Notes under the pieces: generated by a model
What the model was told of the DNA's origin: nothing
Database searches by the model: none
What the model saw: the letters and a program-made list of their open reading frames with translations, nothing else
Position numbers and translations under genes: made by a program
DNA from: G963678255 sp963678255
GTDB taxonomy: Bacteria > Cloacimonadota > Cloacimonadia > Cloacimonadales > WRIO01
Length of the DNA: 64,000 nucleotides
Assembly: GCA_963678255.2 (NCBI GenBank)
Contig: CAXXTW010000002.1
Location: 1,364,001 to 1,428,000, forward strand
Direction: 5' to 3'
Shown: positions 7,244-15,308 of the stretch, piece after piece
How positions within the stretch are numbered: position 1 is the first letter of the stretch
How the letters are laid out: each line of letters opens with the position of its first letter

Positions 7244-8344
7244 TTATTCAAATTGATTAGTATAAATCCTGTTTAATCCAGACTTTTTAAGTTCTGATCT
7301 GATTTTCTCTTCCTTTTTCATTCGATCTTTTCGTCTCTTTTTTAAAGAAGATAATTCATCTTTTAGTTTCTGATAAGAAAAAAAGCGATCTTCATCAAGT
7401 TCTCCCTTTTCAATTGCTTCTTTTATTGCGCAATCAGGTTCTGTTTGATGATGACAATTGCTGTATCGGCAATTTTGTTCCAGTTCAATGATATCTTCAA
7501 ATGTTTTATTCAAATTCTCTTCACTACCAATTACTTTAACATCTCTTAATCCTGGATTATCAATCAAAACCCCACCAAAAGGCATCATAATTAATTCTCT
7601 GGAAGAAGTAGTATGTTTTCCTCTACCATCAGCTTTTCTGATATCATTAACAGAAAGTCTTTCTTCTGCAAGAAGGGCATTAATCAAAGTAGATTTACCG
7701 ACACCAGAAGCACCTATTAAAGTAATTGTTATCCCAGTCTGAATATATTGTCTGATTTCATCAATTCCTTTATTTTCCAAAGCACTGATTACATGAATGG
7801 GGATGTCACCAGATATTTTCTTTAGTTCTATTAGTTTTTCGTTTGTATTGGGGCATAAATCAGCTTTATTGAGCAATATTACTGATTGAGAACCACACTC
7901 ATTAATCAACAACAAATAACGTTCAATACTACGCAAATTGTAATCATAGATTAAAGATACAACCAGAAAGACAATATCTACATTAACAGATAACAATTGC
8001 TCATCAGAACTGCCATTTTTAGAGAAATTACGACCAAAAGTGTTTTTTGCTTTTCGGGAGAATTTACTTTTTCTAGGAAATATTGAAAGAATGGCATAAT
8101 GATCAGACATCTTCTTTTTTTCGACTACAACCCAATCTCCAATTGCAGGAAGTTCCGTTCTGTTTACAACAGATTTATATAGAATATCACTGATTACAGC
8201 GAATCCATCACTATGATCCATCAATATTCTAAATCTATTTTTCATAACAGAACAAATTCTTGCTGGAAAAACTTCTTTATTTTTATAACTATGGAATGAT
8301 TCTTCAAGAATATCATTCCAGCCTAGTTCTTTTAAACTATACAT
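7244..8344 (-). CDS. rsgA: Ribosome small-subunit-dependent GTPase A
   Basis: This 366-residue circularly permuted GTPase matches RsgA/YjeQ throughout: an N-terminal OB fold (about 20-95), G4 NKAD (159-162), G1 GASGVGKST (211-219), the RxxGRGKHTT switch region (about 236-246), G3 DNPG (262-265), and a C-terminal zinc knuckle with Cys292, Cys297, His299 and Cys305. RsgA checks late 30S maturation and releases RbfA. The start has a good GGAGG site. It is monocistronic, ending in a strong terminator, and is preceded by an unusual leader with two micro-ORFs and competing hairpins, described separately. Confidence 0.96.
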   Translation of the reverse strand: MYSLKELGWNDILEESFHSYKNKEVFPARICSVMKNRFRILMDHSDGFAVISDILYKSVVNRTELPAIGDWVVVEKKKMSDHYAILSIFPRKSKFSRKAKNTFGRNFSKNGSSDEQLLSVNVDIVFLVVSLIYDYNLRSIERYLLLINECGSQSVILLNKADLCPNTNEKLIELKKISGDIPIHVISALENKGIDEIRQYIQTGITITLIGASGVGKSTLINALLAEERLSVNDIRKADGRGKHTTSSRELIMMPFGGVLIDNPGLRDVKVIGSEENLNKTFEDIIELEQNCRYSNCHHQTEPDCAIKEAIEKGELDEDRFFSYQKLKDELSSLKKRRKDRMKKEEKIRSELKKSGLNRIYTNQFE

Positions 8345-8369
8345 GATCCCTCCGAATTTTCATTTTTGA

Positions 8370-8400
8370 GCTGAGGAATCTTCTATATTTGATTCTCAGC
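8370..8400 (-). other. Hairpin overlapping stop of second leader ORF, just before rsgA
   Basis: GCTGAGGAATC (8370-8380) and GATTCTCAGC (8391-8400) form a 10-bp stem with one bulge and a ten-base loop. On the minus-strand RNA its 5' arm contains the TGA of the 14-codon micro-ORF. Its 3' arm ends 13 bases before the rsgA ribosome site. No U-run follows, so it is probably a translational or mRNA structure element. Confidence 0.6.
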
Positions 8401-8440
8401 TTTGAGCGATAGCTCCATTTTCATTTGTGTGTTTTTTCAT
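8396..8440 (-). CDS. Putative 14-residue leader ORF upstream of rsgA
   Basis: ATG at 8440 has an excellent AAGGAG site seven bases upstream and reads MKKHTNENGAIAQS before TGA. It lies between the second leader hairpin and the rsgA start. Too short for conservation to be judged, but the strong ribosome site and the position inside a structured leader make translation plausible. I know of no named peptide with this sequence. Confidence 0.4.
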   Translation of the reverse strand: MKKHTNENGAIAQS

Positions 8441-8459
8441 GATTGCTCCTTTTTGGCTG

Positions 8460-8501
8460 ATAAAAATTTAAGCTCAAAGGAACACGTCCCTTGAGCTTAA
8501 A
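8460..8501 (-). terminator. Second leader hairpin (terminator-like)
   Basis: AAGCTCAAAGGAA (8470-8482) pairs with TCCCTTGAGCTT (8487-8498) around CACG, and the stem can extend by TTTA/AAA outside. On the minus strand it is followed by AAATTTTTA. It begins directly after the U-run of the first leader terminator, giving two tandem hairpins before rsgA. Confidence 0.65.
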
Positions 8502-8600
8502 AAGATTAGGTACGGTTCCCCACCGATCCTAATCAAAAATCTATATAAACACCACACTCAGCCTTTTTGTGGCATAAATCTTAATTTTAATAAGGATCGG
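8499..8600 (-). promoter_or_regulatory. Terminator/antiterminator attenuator in the rsgA leader
   Basis: In the minus-strand RNA a terminator hairpin GATTAGG...CCTAATC (8504-8534, with inner CGGT/ACCG) is followed by UUUUU (8503-8499). Its 5' arm overlaps AGGATCGG (8530-8523), which is also perfectly complementary to CCGATCCT at 8600-8593. The alternative pairing extends to about 16 positions (CCGATCCTTATTAAAA against 8538-8523) with one mismatch and one G-U. The two structures are mutually exclusive, the classic attenuator layout. The antiterminator arm begins two bases after the stop of a 13-codon leader ORF. A small stem CCACA/TGTGG (8552-8572) sits in the loop. Confidence 0.7.
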
Positions 8601-8602
8601 AA

Positions 8603-8644
8603 TTAATTAAATACAACTCCATAGGTATTGATATTTTTATGCAT
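8603..8644 (-). CDS. Putative 13-residue leader peptide ORF of the rsgA attenuator
   Basis: ATG at 8644 follows AAGGAGG with good spacing and reads MHKNINTYGVVFN before TAA at 8605-8603. The stop lies two bases from the antiterminator arm, so a ribosome at the end of the ORF would mask that arm and favour the terminator, while a ribosome failing to reach the end would allow antitermination. There is no run of a single amino acid, so it does not look like an amino-acid-biosynthesis attenuator. Expression is inferred. Confidence 0.45.
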   Translation of the reverse strand: MHKNINTYGVVFN

Positions 8645-8674
8645 GCTTGCCTCCTTACTCATTTTAATTGACTT

Positions 8675-8703
8675 AAAAATAAAAATAGATAATATTTCGT
8701 CAA
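8675..8703 (-). promoter_or_regulatory. Candidate promoter for the rsgA leader
   Basis: On the minus strand TTGACG (8703-8698) is followed after 16 bases by TATTTT (8681-8676). This would place the start point just upstream of the first leader ORF's ribosome site. The -10 is weak, so this is tentative. Confidence 0.3.
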
Positions 8704-9160
8704 GCTAATAATTCAAGTAATTTTACAATGTATAAAAATATAGCTTAATATTTTGTATTTTAATGAGTTAGAATATTTACTTTTAATAATAAGTAGTTCA
8801 TTTATAAAGCAAACAGCGTCTATTATAGTATCAACTAAAAAACAGACAGGTCCAAGGGATGCCCCTTTTATATCTCTTTGAGACATAGCAATGGAATTAC
8901 AAAGAAAGAATAGTGAAAAGTAATTATAGCTTTGTCAAGTGTTTAAAAAATAAAGCAAAATAAGGAATGATAAGAAGAATTGCTAATCAATAAATTAGTT
9001 AATTTATAAAACCAAAGCCAGATTTAATGAGTTTTAATCAAACTAATAGAATTGATTATTGATAATATAACTTTTTTTATTGACAATTTCTAAACTTCTT
9101 TTTTAATTATAATTAGGAAAGTGTGTAAAGAGTTTAGAATTAGAGGAAAAGTGCAAAACT
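8704..9160. other. AT-rich intergenic region between divergent rsgA leader and flhF
   Basis: About 450 bases without an open frame that I can support. It must hold the promoters of both divergent units. A TTGACA at 9080-9085 with TTTAAT 16 bases later (9102-9107) is a possible flhF promoter. A GC-richer island near 8850-8870 (CCAAGGGATGCCCC) has no clear fold or match. Confidence 0.4.
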
Positions 9161-10300
9161 ATGAAGATTAAAAAGTTTGTGGCATCTTCCATGCAGGAAG
9201 CCTTAAAGCTCATAAAAAAGGAGTTTGGGGATGATGCAATCATCCTTAGTAGCCGAAGTATAGAAGACAAAGATCATCCTGAATGGAAAAATCCTATCGA
9301 AGTTACAGCTGCAATTGATAAAAAAGAAGAGCAGGAAAAACCTATTTTCAATAATCTTGTGCAGAAAGCAATTCAGCAGAAACCAGAACCGACTAGTGTA
9401 TCCAATGCACAATTTAACACCTTACAAAAAGATATAAGTTTTATCAATGACCGGATTGAGCTTATACTTAACCATATCAAATACGAGAATCTACCTCATA
9501 TCCCAAAAACATTACAGAATATTAGTAAATCACTTATGAATAATGGGGTGAGTGCTTCAATTGCGAATAATATTATCGAAGAGATCTTCATGAATTTACG
9601 AGGTGAAGATTTGATGGAAGAAGATTTGGTTGAACAAAAAGTAGGGTCAAAACTTAAGAATTATATTCAAATAACTGGTCCTATCAAATTTAATCAAGGC
9701 GTTCCGACAATAGTATTGGTAGCAGGTCCTACAGGAGCAGGGAAAACGACAACAATTGCGAAACTAGCAGCACTTTATAAATATACTTACAGCAAAAAAG
9801 TTGCTTTGGTATCAGTAGATTCATATCGTATAGCCGCAATGGAGCAATTAAAAGCATTTGCAGATATCGCAAAAATCCATTTTGAATCAGCCTATAGCAA
9901 CAATGATTTGATTGAAAAAATCAATAAATTACAACGCTTTGATTTAATTCTTATAGATACTGCAGGATTAAACACAAGAAATATGAAACAGATGGTTTCA
10001 TTAAAAGAGACTATTCGAATAGCCAGAGCTGATGAAATTCATTTGATATTAAGTCTTACAACCCGATTAAACGATCTTAGAGAGACTGTAAAAAATTTCA
10101 GTATGATCCCTTATCATGGCATCATCATCACCAAACTGGACGAGACAAGTGGTTTTGGAGATATAATAAATTTATCATCTGAAATTGACAAACCTTATTC
10201 ATATATCAGTTATGGTCAAAATATACCGGAAGACCTTAGTCTTGCCAATAGAAACGAATTAGCTCAAATTATCATCAGGGGAAAATATGGAAATCTATAA
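9161..10300 (+). CDS. flhF: Flagellar-type SRP GTPase FlhF
   Basis: The 379-residue protein starts with the FlhF-specific MKIKKFVASSMQEALKLIKKE, followed by a linker B domain and an SRP-type NG domain: G1 GPTGAGKTTT (189-198), G2/G3 region VSVDSYRIAAMEQL and DTAGL (266-270), G4 TKLD (324-327), and the closing ETSGFGDIINL. FlhF places the flagellum at a cell pole together with FlhG. The ribosome site is weak. It overlaps flhG by 14 bases. No other flagellar gene is in the window, so the pair is either a detached part of a flagellar regulon or used for another polar machine. Confidence 0.93.
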   Translation: MKIKKFVASSMQEALKLIKKEFGDDAIILSSRSIEDKDHPEWKNPIEVTAAIDKKEEQEKPIFNNLVQKAIQQKPEPTSVSNAQFNTLQKDISFINDRIELILNHIKYENLPHIPKTLQNISKSLMNNGVSASIANNIIEEIFMNLRGEDLMEEDLVEQKVGSKLKNYIQITGPIKFNQGVPTIVLVAGPTGAGKTTTIAKLAALYKYTYSKKVALVSVDSYRIAAMEQLKAFADIAKIHFESAYSNNDLIEKINKLQRFDLILIDTAGLNTRNMKQMVSLKETIRIARADEIHLILSLTTRLNDLRETVKNFSMIPYHGIIITKLDETSGFGDIINLSSEIDKPYSYISYGQNIPEDLSLANRNELAQIIIRGKYGNL

Positions 10301-11105
10301 TCAATCAAAACAACTTCAACAGTTCATGCAAGGGGATAAAACCCAGAAGAAAGATAAATTAGCCAAGTTGATAGCCATTACATCAGGTAAGGGTGGTGTA
10401 GGAAAATCAAATTTTATACTAAACTTAGCGATAGCTATGTCGATAAGAGGAAAGAAGGTATTGTTGATAGATGCAGACATGAATCTATCAAACATAGATG
10501 TGTTATTAGGGATTTACCCAGAATACACATTATCCAATTTGATGGATGATGTGATCACCATTGATCAATTATTAGTTGATGGTCCGCGTGGAATCAAGCT
10601 TTTACCGGCATCATCAGGAGATTTGATGGTTATGAAGAATGTGAAGCATTATCAACAAGCATTGATCCAGGTTTATATGGATCTCCGCAAGGAATTTGAT
10701 TATATTCTGATTGATACAGGTGCAGGCATTTCTGACTTAACAATAGATTTTGTTCTGAGTGCAGATAAAGTGATTGTCATTACGACACCGGAGCCAACAG
10801 CTATCACAGATGCTTATGCAATGATCAAGGTCTTGTTTTATCGCAGTAAATCACCCGATTTAAATTTGGTCATCAACATGGTACAAACAGATGAAGAAGG
10901 AAAAACCATATTTAACAAAATTAACCTGATTGTTCAGCATTTTTTAAACAAATCTGTCAATCATATTGGATCTGTACCGCTTGATAAGAGCATACCGGAA
11001 TCTGTAAAAGAGCAGGTTCCTTTAATAATAAAAAGACCGCGATCAATTGCTTCAGCAAGCATACATAATATCGCAGTTTCAATCATGAAAGAAGAGAAGG
11101 AATGA
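10287..11105 (+). CDS. flhG: MinD-like ATPase FlhG/FleN
   Basis: This 272-residue ParA/MinD ATPase has a deviant Walker A SGKGGVGKSN (33-42), DADMNLSNIDVLLG (62-75, switch I region), DYILIDTGAGIS (switch II) and the VITTPEPTAITDAYAMIK stretch typical of FlhG/YlxH. An N-terminal YNQSKQLQQFM resembles the DQAxxLR segment by which FlhG activates FlhF. It counts flagella by acting on FlhF and the flagellar master regulator in other bacteria. The gene overlaps flhF (14 bases) and the next small membrane gene (ATGA), so the three are translationally coupled. Confidence 0.92.
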   Translation: MEIYNQSKQLQQFMQGDKTQKKDKLAKLIAITSGKGGVGKSNFILNLAIAMSIRGKKVLLIDADMNLSNIDVLLGIYPEYTLSNLMDDVITIDQLLVDGPRGIKLLPASSGDLMVMKNVKHYQQALIQVYMDLRKEFDYILIDTGAGISDLTIDFVLSADKVIVITTPEPTAITDAYAMIKVLFYRSKSPDLNLVINMVQTDEEGKTIFNKINLIVQHFLNKSVNHIGSVPLDKSIPESVKEQVPLIIKRPRSIASASIHNIAVSIMKEEKE

Positions 11106-11392
11106 TAAAAAAAAGGCAGTATATAAATGCTTGGGTCAATATAGTTTCTATATTGATGTTTTTCCTGACATTTTTTACAGCTTATGTAGTCGCATCATTA
11201 GATATATCAGGCGCATTTGTACGAGCTATTTTTTCGATGATAATCTCTTCACTAGTAGCAAGATTGTTAGCATTTTTCTGGTATTCTGCATTTTCTCCAC
11301 ATGAATGGAGGCTTTTGGTTAAAGGTCCCCCAGACATACCAAAGAGGTCATCTTTAGCCATAGATGATAGAAATGGGATTATTGGGCAATAA
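11102..11392 (+). CDS. Small two-helix membrane protein after flhG, unknown function
   Basis: The 96-residue protein has two predicted transmembrane helices (about 11-32 and 38-62, VNIVSILMFFLTFFTAYVV and IFSMIISSLVARLLAFFW), then a hydrophilic tail with KGPPDIPKRSS. Its ATG overlaps the flhG stop in an ATGA junction, good evidence that it is real. I do not recognise the family. Co-expression with FlhF/FlhG suggests a membrane partner of the polarity system, an inference only. Confidence 0.7.
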   Translation: MIKKRQYINAWVNIVSILMFFLTFFTAYVVASLDISGAFVRAIFSMIISSLVARLLAFFWYSAFSPHEWRLLVKGPPDIPKRSSLAIDDRNGIIGQ

Positions 11393-11411
11393 GTAATATT
11401 GAGATTTTTTT

Positions 11412-11441
11412 GAGAAGCTGAAAAGCTTCTCTTTTTTTTTT
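11412..11441 (+). terminator. Terminator of the flhF-flhG operon
   Basis: GAGAAGCT (11412-11419), loop GAAA, AGCTTCTC (11424-11431), then a run of ten T. It abuts the 3' end of the convergent tRNA-Arg gene. Confidence 0.92.
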
Positions 11442-11517
11442 GGTGCCCCCGAGCCGATTCGAACGGCTGACCTTTTTCTTAGGAGGAAACTGCTCTATCC
11501 AACTGAGCTACGGGGGC
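11441..11517 (-). tRNA. tRNA-Arg (anticodon CCT)
   Basis: Complete cloverleaf on the minus strand: acceptor GCCCCCG/CGGGGGC, D arm GCTC...GAGC, anticodon loop CTCCTAA with CCT, T arm AGCCG-TTCGAAT-CGGCT, and an encoded CCA. The outermost anticodon-stem pair (27-43) is a G-A mismatch. A TATAAT (11543-11538) lies about 20 bases upstream. Confidence 0.95.
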
Positions 11518-11642
11518 TCCAATAAGCATTGTTTTTTATTATAAGAAAAAAGTCAAGAAAGAAAATACTCAGTGTTTGCAAATAAATTGACAGCACCTCT
11601 GAATTTAATACTTTGGTAAGGAATGAATTATCCGGAGGCTAA

Positions 11643-13538
11643 GTGGCAATAAATATCGTTTCAATAGAAAATCTAAGTAAAAAATACTCAGAGAAGACCT
11701 TATTCGAACCGATTTCTTTTGGTTTTGAAAAGAATGAAAAAATAGGTTTGTTAGGGATTAACGGGTGTGGCAAGTCAACCTTTCTAAAAATGCTTGCAGG
11801 GATTGAACCTCCTGATACCGGGAATATTGTTTATCAATCCTCAATAAGGATAGATTATTTACCTCAAAACCCCATATTAAATGAAGAATATTCTATTATT
11901 GAACAAATCTATTCTGGAAATCACCCTCATTTTCATTTATTAAATTCCTATAATCATCTTTCCAGACAGTTAGAATACTCTTTTAATCAAGAGACCTTTG
12001 ATCAACTCCAAAAAATTAATAATCAAATAGAACATGCTCATGCATGGGATATTGATTATAAAGCTAAAGCAACGCTTGATAAGTTTGGTTTTAGGGATAA
12101 TAATATGTTAATCAAGCATTTATCAGGAGGGCAAAAGAGGAAAATAGATTTAGTGCGTGTACTGCTTGATGAACCGGATGTACTTCTAATGGATGAACCG
12201 ACAAATCATCTTGATACAGACATAATAGAATATTTACAAGATTGTATTATCAACTTTAAGGGAACAGTCATATTTGTTACCCATGATAGATATTTTCTCG
12301 ACGCTGTTTGCACAAAGATCATGGAAATTGATAATCAGAAAATCCGTTTTTATCCTGGGAATTATGCAGATTATCTGGAAAGAAAACAAATGGAATGTGT
12401 GGATTTGGACAGAAAAGAAACGCGCAGACAAGCTCAATTGAAAAAAGAACTTAAATGGTTACACCGAGGAGCTAAAGCCAGAACATCTAAACCAAAAGAT
12501 CATGTTGACCGTGTAAAAGAACTTTTAGACAAGTCATATCTGACGACAACACAAGAGCTTGACATCTCCTTTCAAACACAAAGATTAGGTAAAACAATCT
12601 TAGAGTTAAAAAACATTACCATTGCCTATGATAAAGTACTATTAAAAGACTTTAATTATACTTTTCAGAAACATGACAGGATTGGAATAATTGGTTCGAA
12701 TGGTTGCGGAAAAACCAGTCTTTTAAAAGTTATTACAGAAGAATTAAAGCCCTTTACAGGTAGTTTAAAATTTGGGCTTAATACTAAGTTAGCAGTTTTA
12801 AGGCAGGAAGAGCCGATATTAGATCCAAAAAAAAGTGTTATTGAATATATTCGTGAAGAAGCAGAAAACATTCGAACGAAAGATGGGGTCTTACATACAG
12901 CAGATCAAATACTTGAAAAATTTCTTTTTGACGGGAAAATGCAACAAAGTAAAATTTCCAGTTTAAGCGGTGGTGAAAAAAAGAGATTATTTCTATTAAG
13001 ATCATTGATGTTTGGTTCTAATTTTCTGATACTTGATGAGCCGACCAATGATTTAGATATAAGAACGTTAGAAGTCCTAGAAGACTTTCTGGATGCATAT
13101 AATGGCTGTATTTTTATAATTTCACATGATCGTTTCATTCTAGACAGGGTGGTTGATTACTTATTTATTTTTGAAGAAGATCAGAGTATTCGTAAATTTG
13201 CAGGTAATTATTCAGATTATCTTTTAGTTAAGCGATATGAAGATGAAGAAAGAAAAGCTAAAGAAAAAGAGCAACAACCCGCTCAGACATACTCGGCAAA
13301 AAATATTCCCATTAAAAAGCTCTCTTATAAAGAGGAAAAAGAATTGGAATCAATAGAAAAACGGATTTCAGAAATAGATCAAAATATGAGTGATGTAAAG
13401 GCTTTGATTAACGAGCGGGCATCTTTGCTTTCCAGGCATGATTTCGAGCGTCTAAGCGGTGAATTGGAAAGCTATAAGCAAGAAACTAACAGGCTGATGA
13501 ATCGGTGGGAAGAATTAGAAACAAAAAAACAGGGGTAA
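11643..13538 (+). CDS. uup: ABC-F ATPase of the Uup type
   Basis: This 631-residue soluble protein has two nucleotide-binding domains. NBD1 has Walker A GINGCGKST (38-46), LSGGQKRKIDL and DEPTNHLD. NBD2 has GSNGCGKTS (about 350), LSGGEKKRLFL and DEPTNDLD. There is a charged linker between them and a C-terminal helical coiled coil (about 540-631), the layout of Uup, which acts on ribosomes or DNA recombination intermediates. It starts at GTG with a CCGGAGG site. The stop is followed within 3 bases by an outer-membrane barrel gene. Precise ABC-F subfamily is inferred from the C-terminal coiled coil. Confidence 0.88.
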   Translation: MAINIVSIENLSKKYSEKTLFEPISFGFEKNEKIGLLGINGCGKSTFLKMLAGIEPPDTGNIVYQSSIRIDYLPQNPILNEEYSIIEQIYSGNHPHFHLLNSYNHLSRQLEYSFNQETFDQLQKINNQIEHAHAWDIDYKAKATLDKFGFRDNNMLIKHLSGGQKRKIDLVRVLLDEPDVLLMDEPTNHLDTDIIEYLQDCIINFKGTVIFVTHDRYFLDAVCTKIMEIDNQKIRFYPGNYADYLERKQMECVDLDRKETRRQAQLKKELKWLHRGAKARTSKPKDHVDRVKELLDKSYLTTTQELDISFQTQRLGKTILELKNITIAYDKVLLKDFNYTFQKHDRIGIIGSNGCGKTSLLKVITEELKPFTGSLKFGLNTKLAVLRQEEPILDPKKSVIEYIREEAENIRTKDGVLHTADQILEKFLFDGKMQQSKISSLSGGEKKRLFLLRSLMFGSNFLILDEPTNDLDIRTLEVLEDFLDAYNGCIFIISHDRFILDRVVDYLFIFEEDQSIRKFAGNYSDYLLVKRYEDEERKAKEKEQQPAQTYSAKNIPIKKLSYKEEKELESIEKRISEIDQNMSDVKALINERASLLSRHDFERLSGELESYKQETNRLMNRWEELETKKQG

Positions 13539-13540
13539 TG

Positions 13541-14650
13541 ATGTCATATTTTCATAAGAAGAGATTAATTGTATTTTTTCTGATTATCTTTGAAGTAATT
13601 TCTTGTTTTGCTTTTCTTGATAAAGATTTTGTTTTATTGATAAATAAAGATAAACGTATGCTTGGGTTGACCGGAGCACCTTATGCGTCTTTCAGTTCTG
13701 AAAGTGGTTTAGGGGTGGGTTTACAAATTATTCTTTTTGATGCTTTACCCGATTCTGTATTAAATAACCCCTTTGATTTGAAACTTGATATTTCCATGAC
13801 CACAAAAAATGAGAAGAAAATTGAATTTGATTTTGCTCAAAAATTTGCTAACTACAATTTTAATGCACATCTTGAATATAAAAAGAAGCCAAATAACTTC
13901 TATGGAATCGGAGGGAATACTCTTTCAGAAAACAAAGAAAGCTATACCTGTGAAAAATTTGAGAATAAAGTAAGTATAATCAGACCTATATTTGATCGGT
14001 TTGAGATTGGCCCTATCATTGAGTTTAACTTTTATAATTTGTCTGACAAAATTCAGAATGGTCAATTGTTGATCAACTCAATTCCAGGTTCAGAAGATAA
14101 TCATAAAACAATTGGAGTCGGAATTCTTTGCGAGTATAAGAAATTAGATCACCCTAAGAATCCAACAAATGGTTATCGTTTGATTTTAGAAAATACTCAT
14201 TTTAATAAATCATATGGTTCTGATTATCGTTTTTTTAAATCTAGTACAGATTTTAGAATTTATAAAAAGATATGGTATGAATCTGTTTTATGTGCTCAAT
14301 TCAATTATTTATTTACAAGCAGTCATTCACCTTTTCAACAGTATCCAGAGCAAGGAGGTTCGACAATGATGAGAGGGTATAAAACAGGGCGATTTCTGGA
14401 CAAACAGATGCTTGCAGGTCAGTTGGAATACCGTTCACCATTTATACATCGTATAGGATCGGTACTATTTATAAGTTCAGGCAATAGTTTTGATTTATTC
14501 AGGCATATAAGACAGAAAAACACACATTATGCAGGTGGAATAGGTTGCAGGTTTCTTGTAAGCCAGGCAAAAATGTTGATTATTAGAGGAGATCTTGGAT
14601 TTTCTAAAGAAGGAAGAGAAATTTATTTTAAGGTAGGTCAAGCATTTTAG
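13541..14650 (+). CDS. BamA/Omp85-like outer-membrane barrel without POTRA domains
   Basis: This 369-residue protein has a signal peptide (about 1-22) and a 16-strand-type barrel ending in an aromatic residue (YFKVGQAF). The segment STMMRGYKTGRFLDKQMLAG followed by EYRSPF matches the conserved RGY...G/EYR region of the bacterial surface antigen (D15) domain. No POTRA repeats precede it, unlike BamA (about 800 residues), so it belongs to the short single-domain Omp85-like barrels. I start at ATG 13541 (AGGGG five bases upstream); ATG 13538 overlaps the uup stop and is the alternative. Confidence 0.72.
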   Translation: MSYFHKKRLIVFFLIIFEVISCFAFLDKDFVLLINKDKRMLGLTGAPYASFSSESGLGVGLQIILFDALPDSVLNNPFDLKLDISMTTKNEKKIEFDFAQKFANYNFNAHLEYKKKPNNFYGIGGNTLSENKESYTCEKFENKVSIIRPIFDRFEIGPIIEFNFYNLSDKIQNGQLLINSIPGSEDNHKTIGVGILCEYKKLDHPKNPTNGYRLILENTHFNKSYGSDYRFFKSSTDFRIYKKIWYESVLCAQFNYLFTSSHSPFQQYPEQGGSTMMRGYKTGRFLDKQMLAGQLEYRSPFIHRIGSVLFISSGNSFDLFRHIRQKNTHYAGGIGCRFLVSQAKMLIIRGDLGFSKEGREIYFKVGQAF

Positions 14651-14805
14651 AGTTATCCAAAAATAATAAGACGATTTTTTATTTATATTTTTTACAATAA
14701 GATATATGTTTTATTTGTCAGGAAGAGAAAAAAAGTTTAAAATATTTTCTTGACACAAAAACATATGGGTTCTAGTTTGACATTATAGTCGTGATTAAGG
14801 CGTGA

Positions 14806-14880
14806 GGGCCTGTAACTCAGCGGTAGAGTACCTGCCTTTTAAGCAGGGAGTCGATGATTCGAATTCATCCAGGCTCACCA
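14806..14880 (+). tRNA. tRNA-Lys (anticodon TTT)
   Basis: Acceptor GGGCCTG/CAGGCTC (one G-U), anticodon stem CCTGC/GCAGG with loop CTTTTAA, T arm GATGA-TTCGAAT-TCATC, encoded CCA. First of four tRNA genes in tandem; a TATAGT -10-like box is at 14784-14789. Confidence 0.96.
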
Positions 14881-14895
14881 TTTTTTAATAAATGC

Positions 14896-14970
14896 GACCC
14901 CTTCGTCTAGGGGTTAGGACTCAAGATTTTCATTCTTGCAACAGGGGTTCGAATCCCCTAGGGGTCGCCA
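14896..14970 (+). tRNA. tRNA-Glu (anticodon TTC), copy 1
   Basis: Acceptor GACCCCT/AGGGGTC, anticodon stem CAAGA/TCTTG with loop TTTTCAT, T stem GGGG/CCCC, encoded CCA. Identical to the copy at 15038. Confidence 0.96.
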
Positions 14971-15037
14971 ATTTATTCAGATGCTTGCCATGTATAAAGA
15001 CTTATGTTTTTATTCATGGCAATTTTTTTAACGCTAT

Positions 15038-15112
15038 GACCCCTTCGTCTAGGGGTTAGGACTCAAGATTTTCATTCTTGCAACAGGGGTTCGAATCCCC
15101 TAGGGGTCGCCA
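15038..15112 (+). tRNA. tRNA-Glu (anticodon TTC), copy 2
   Basis: All 75 bases match the copy at 14896-14970, including the CCA, while the flanks differ. A recent tandem duplication or gene conversion is the simplest explanation. Confidence 0.96.
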
Positions 15113-15181
15113 ATTATTTATAGTAGTCCCTATGAATATAGATGGATAAACAACCTTATCTTTTGGCTATAGCGTATTAAA

Positions 15182-15257
15182 GACCCATTCGTCTAGTGGC
15201 CTAGGACTCCAGATTCTCAGTCTGGTAACAGGGGTTCGATTCCCCTATGGGTTACCA
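15182..15257 (+). tRNA. tRNA-Glu (anticodon CTC)
   Basis: Acceptor GACCCAT/ATGGGTT (G-U at the end), anticodon stem CCAGA/TCTGG with loop TTCTCAG, T stem GGGG/CCCC, encoded CCA. Diverged from the two TTC copies, decoding GAG. Confidence 0.94.
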
Positions 15258-15261
15258 ATTT

Positions 15262-15291
15262 AAAAAAGCTCAGAAAATCTGAGCTTTTTTT
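15262..15291. terminator. Bidirectional terminator between the tRNA cluster and ECF genes
   Basis: AGCTCAGA (15267-15274), loop AAA, TCTGAGCT (15278-15285), flanked by A6 on the left and T7 on the right. It can stop the tRNA transcript on plus and the ECF operon on minus. Confidence 0.9.
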
Positions 15292-15308
15292 ATTTTCCCA
15301 AATATCTA

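Noticed and set aside
13505..13540. Longer N-terminus for the barrel protein starting at 13505
   Set aside because: It would overlap the uup coding end and place charged residues before the signal peptide; ATG 13541 has a proper ribosome site.
14806..15257. Integration site at the tRNA cluster
   Set aside because: No integrase, no direct repeat of a tRNA 3' end outside the tRNA genes themselves, and the neighbours look like core genes.
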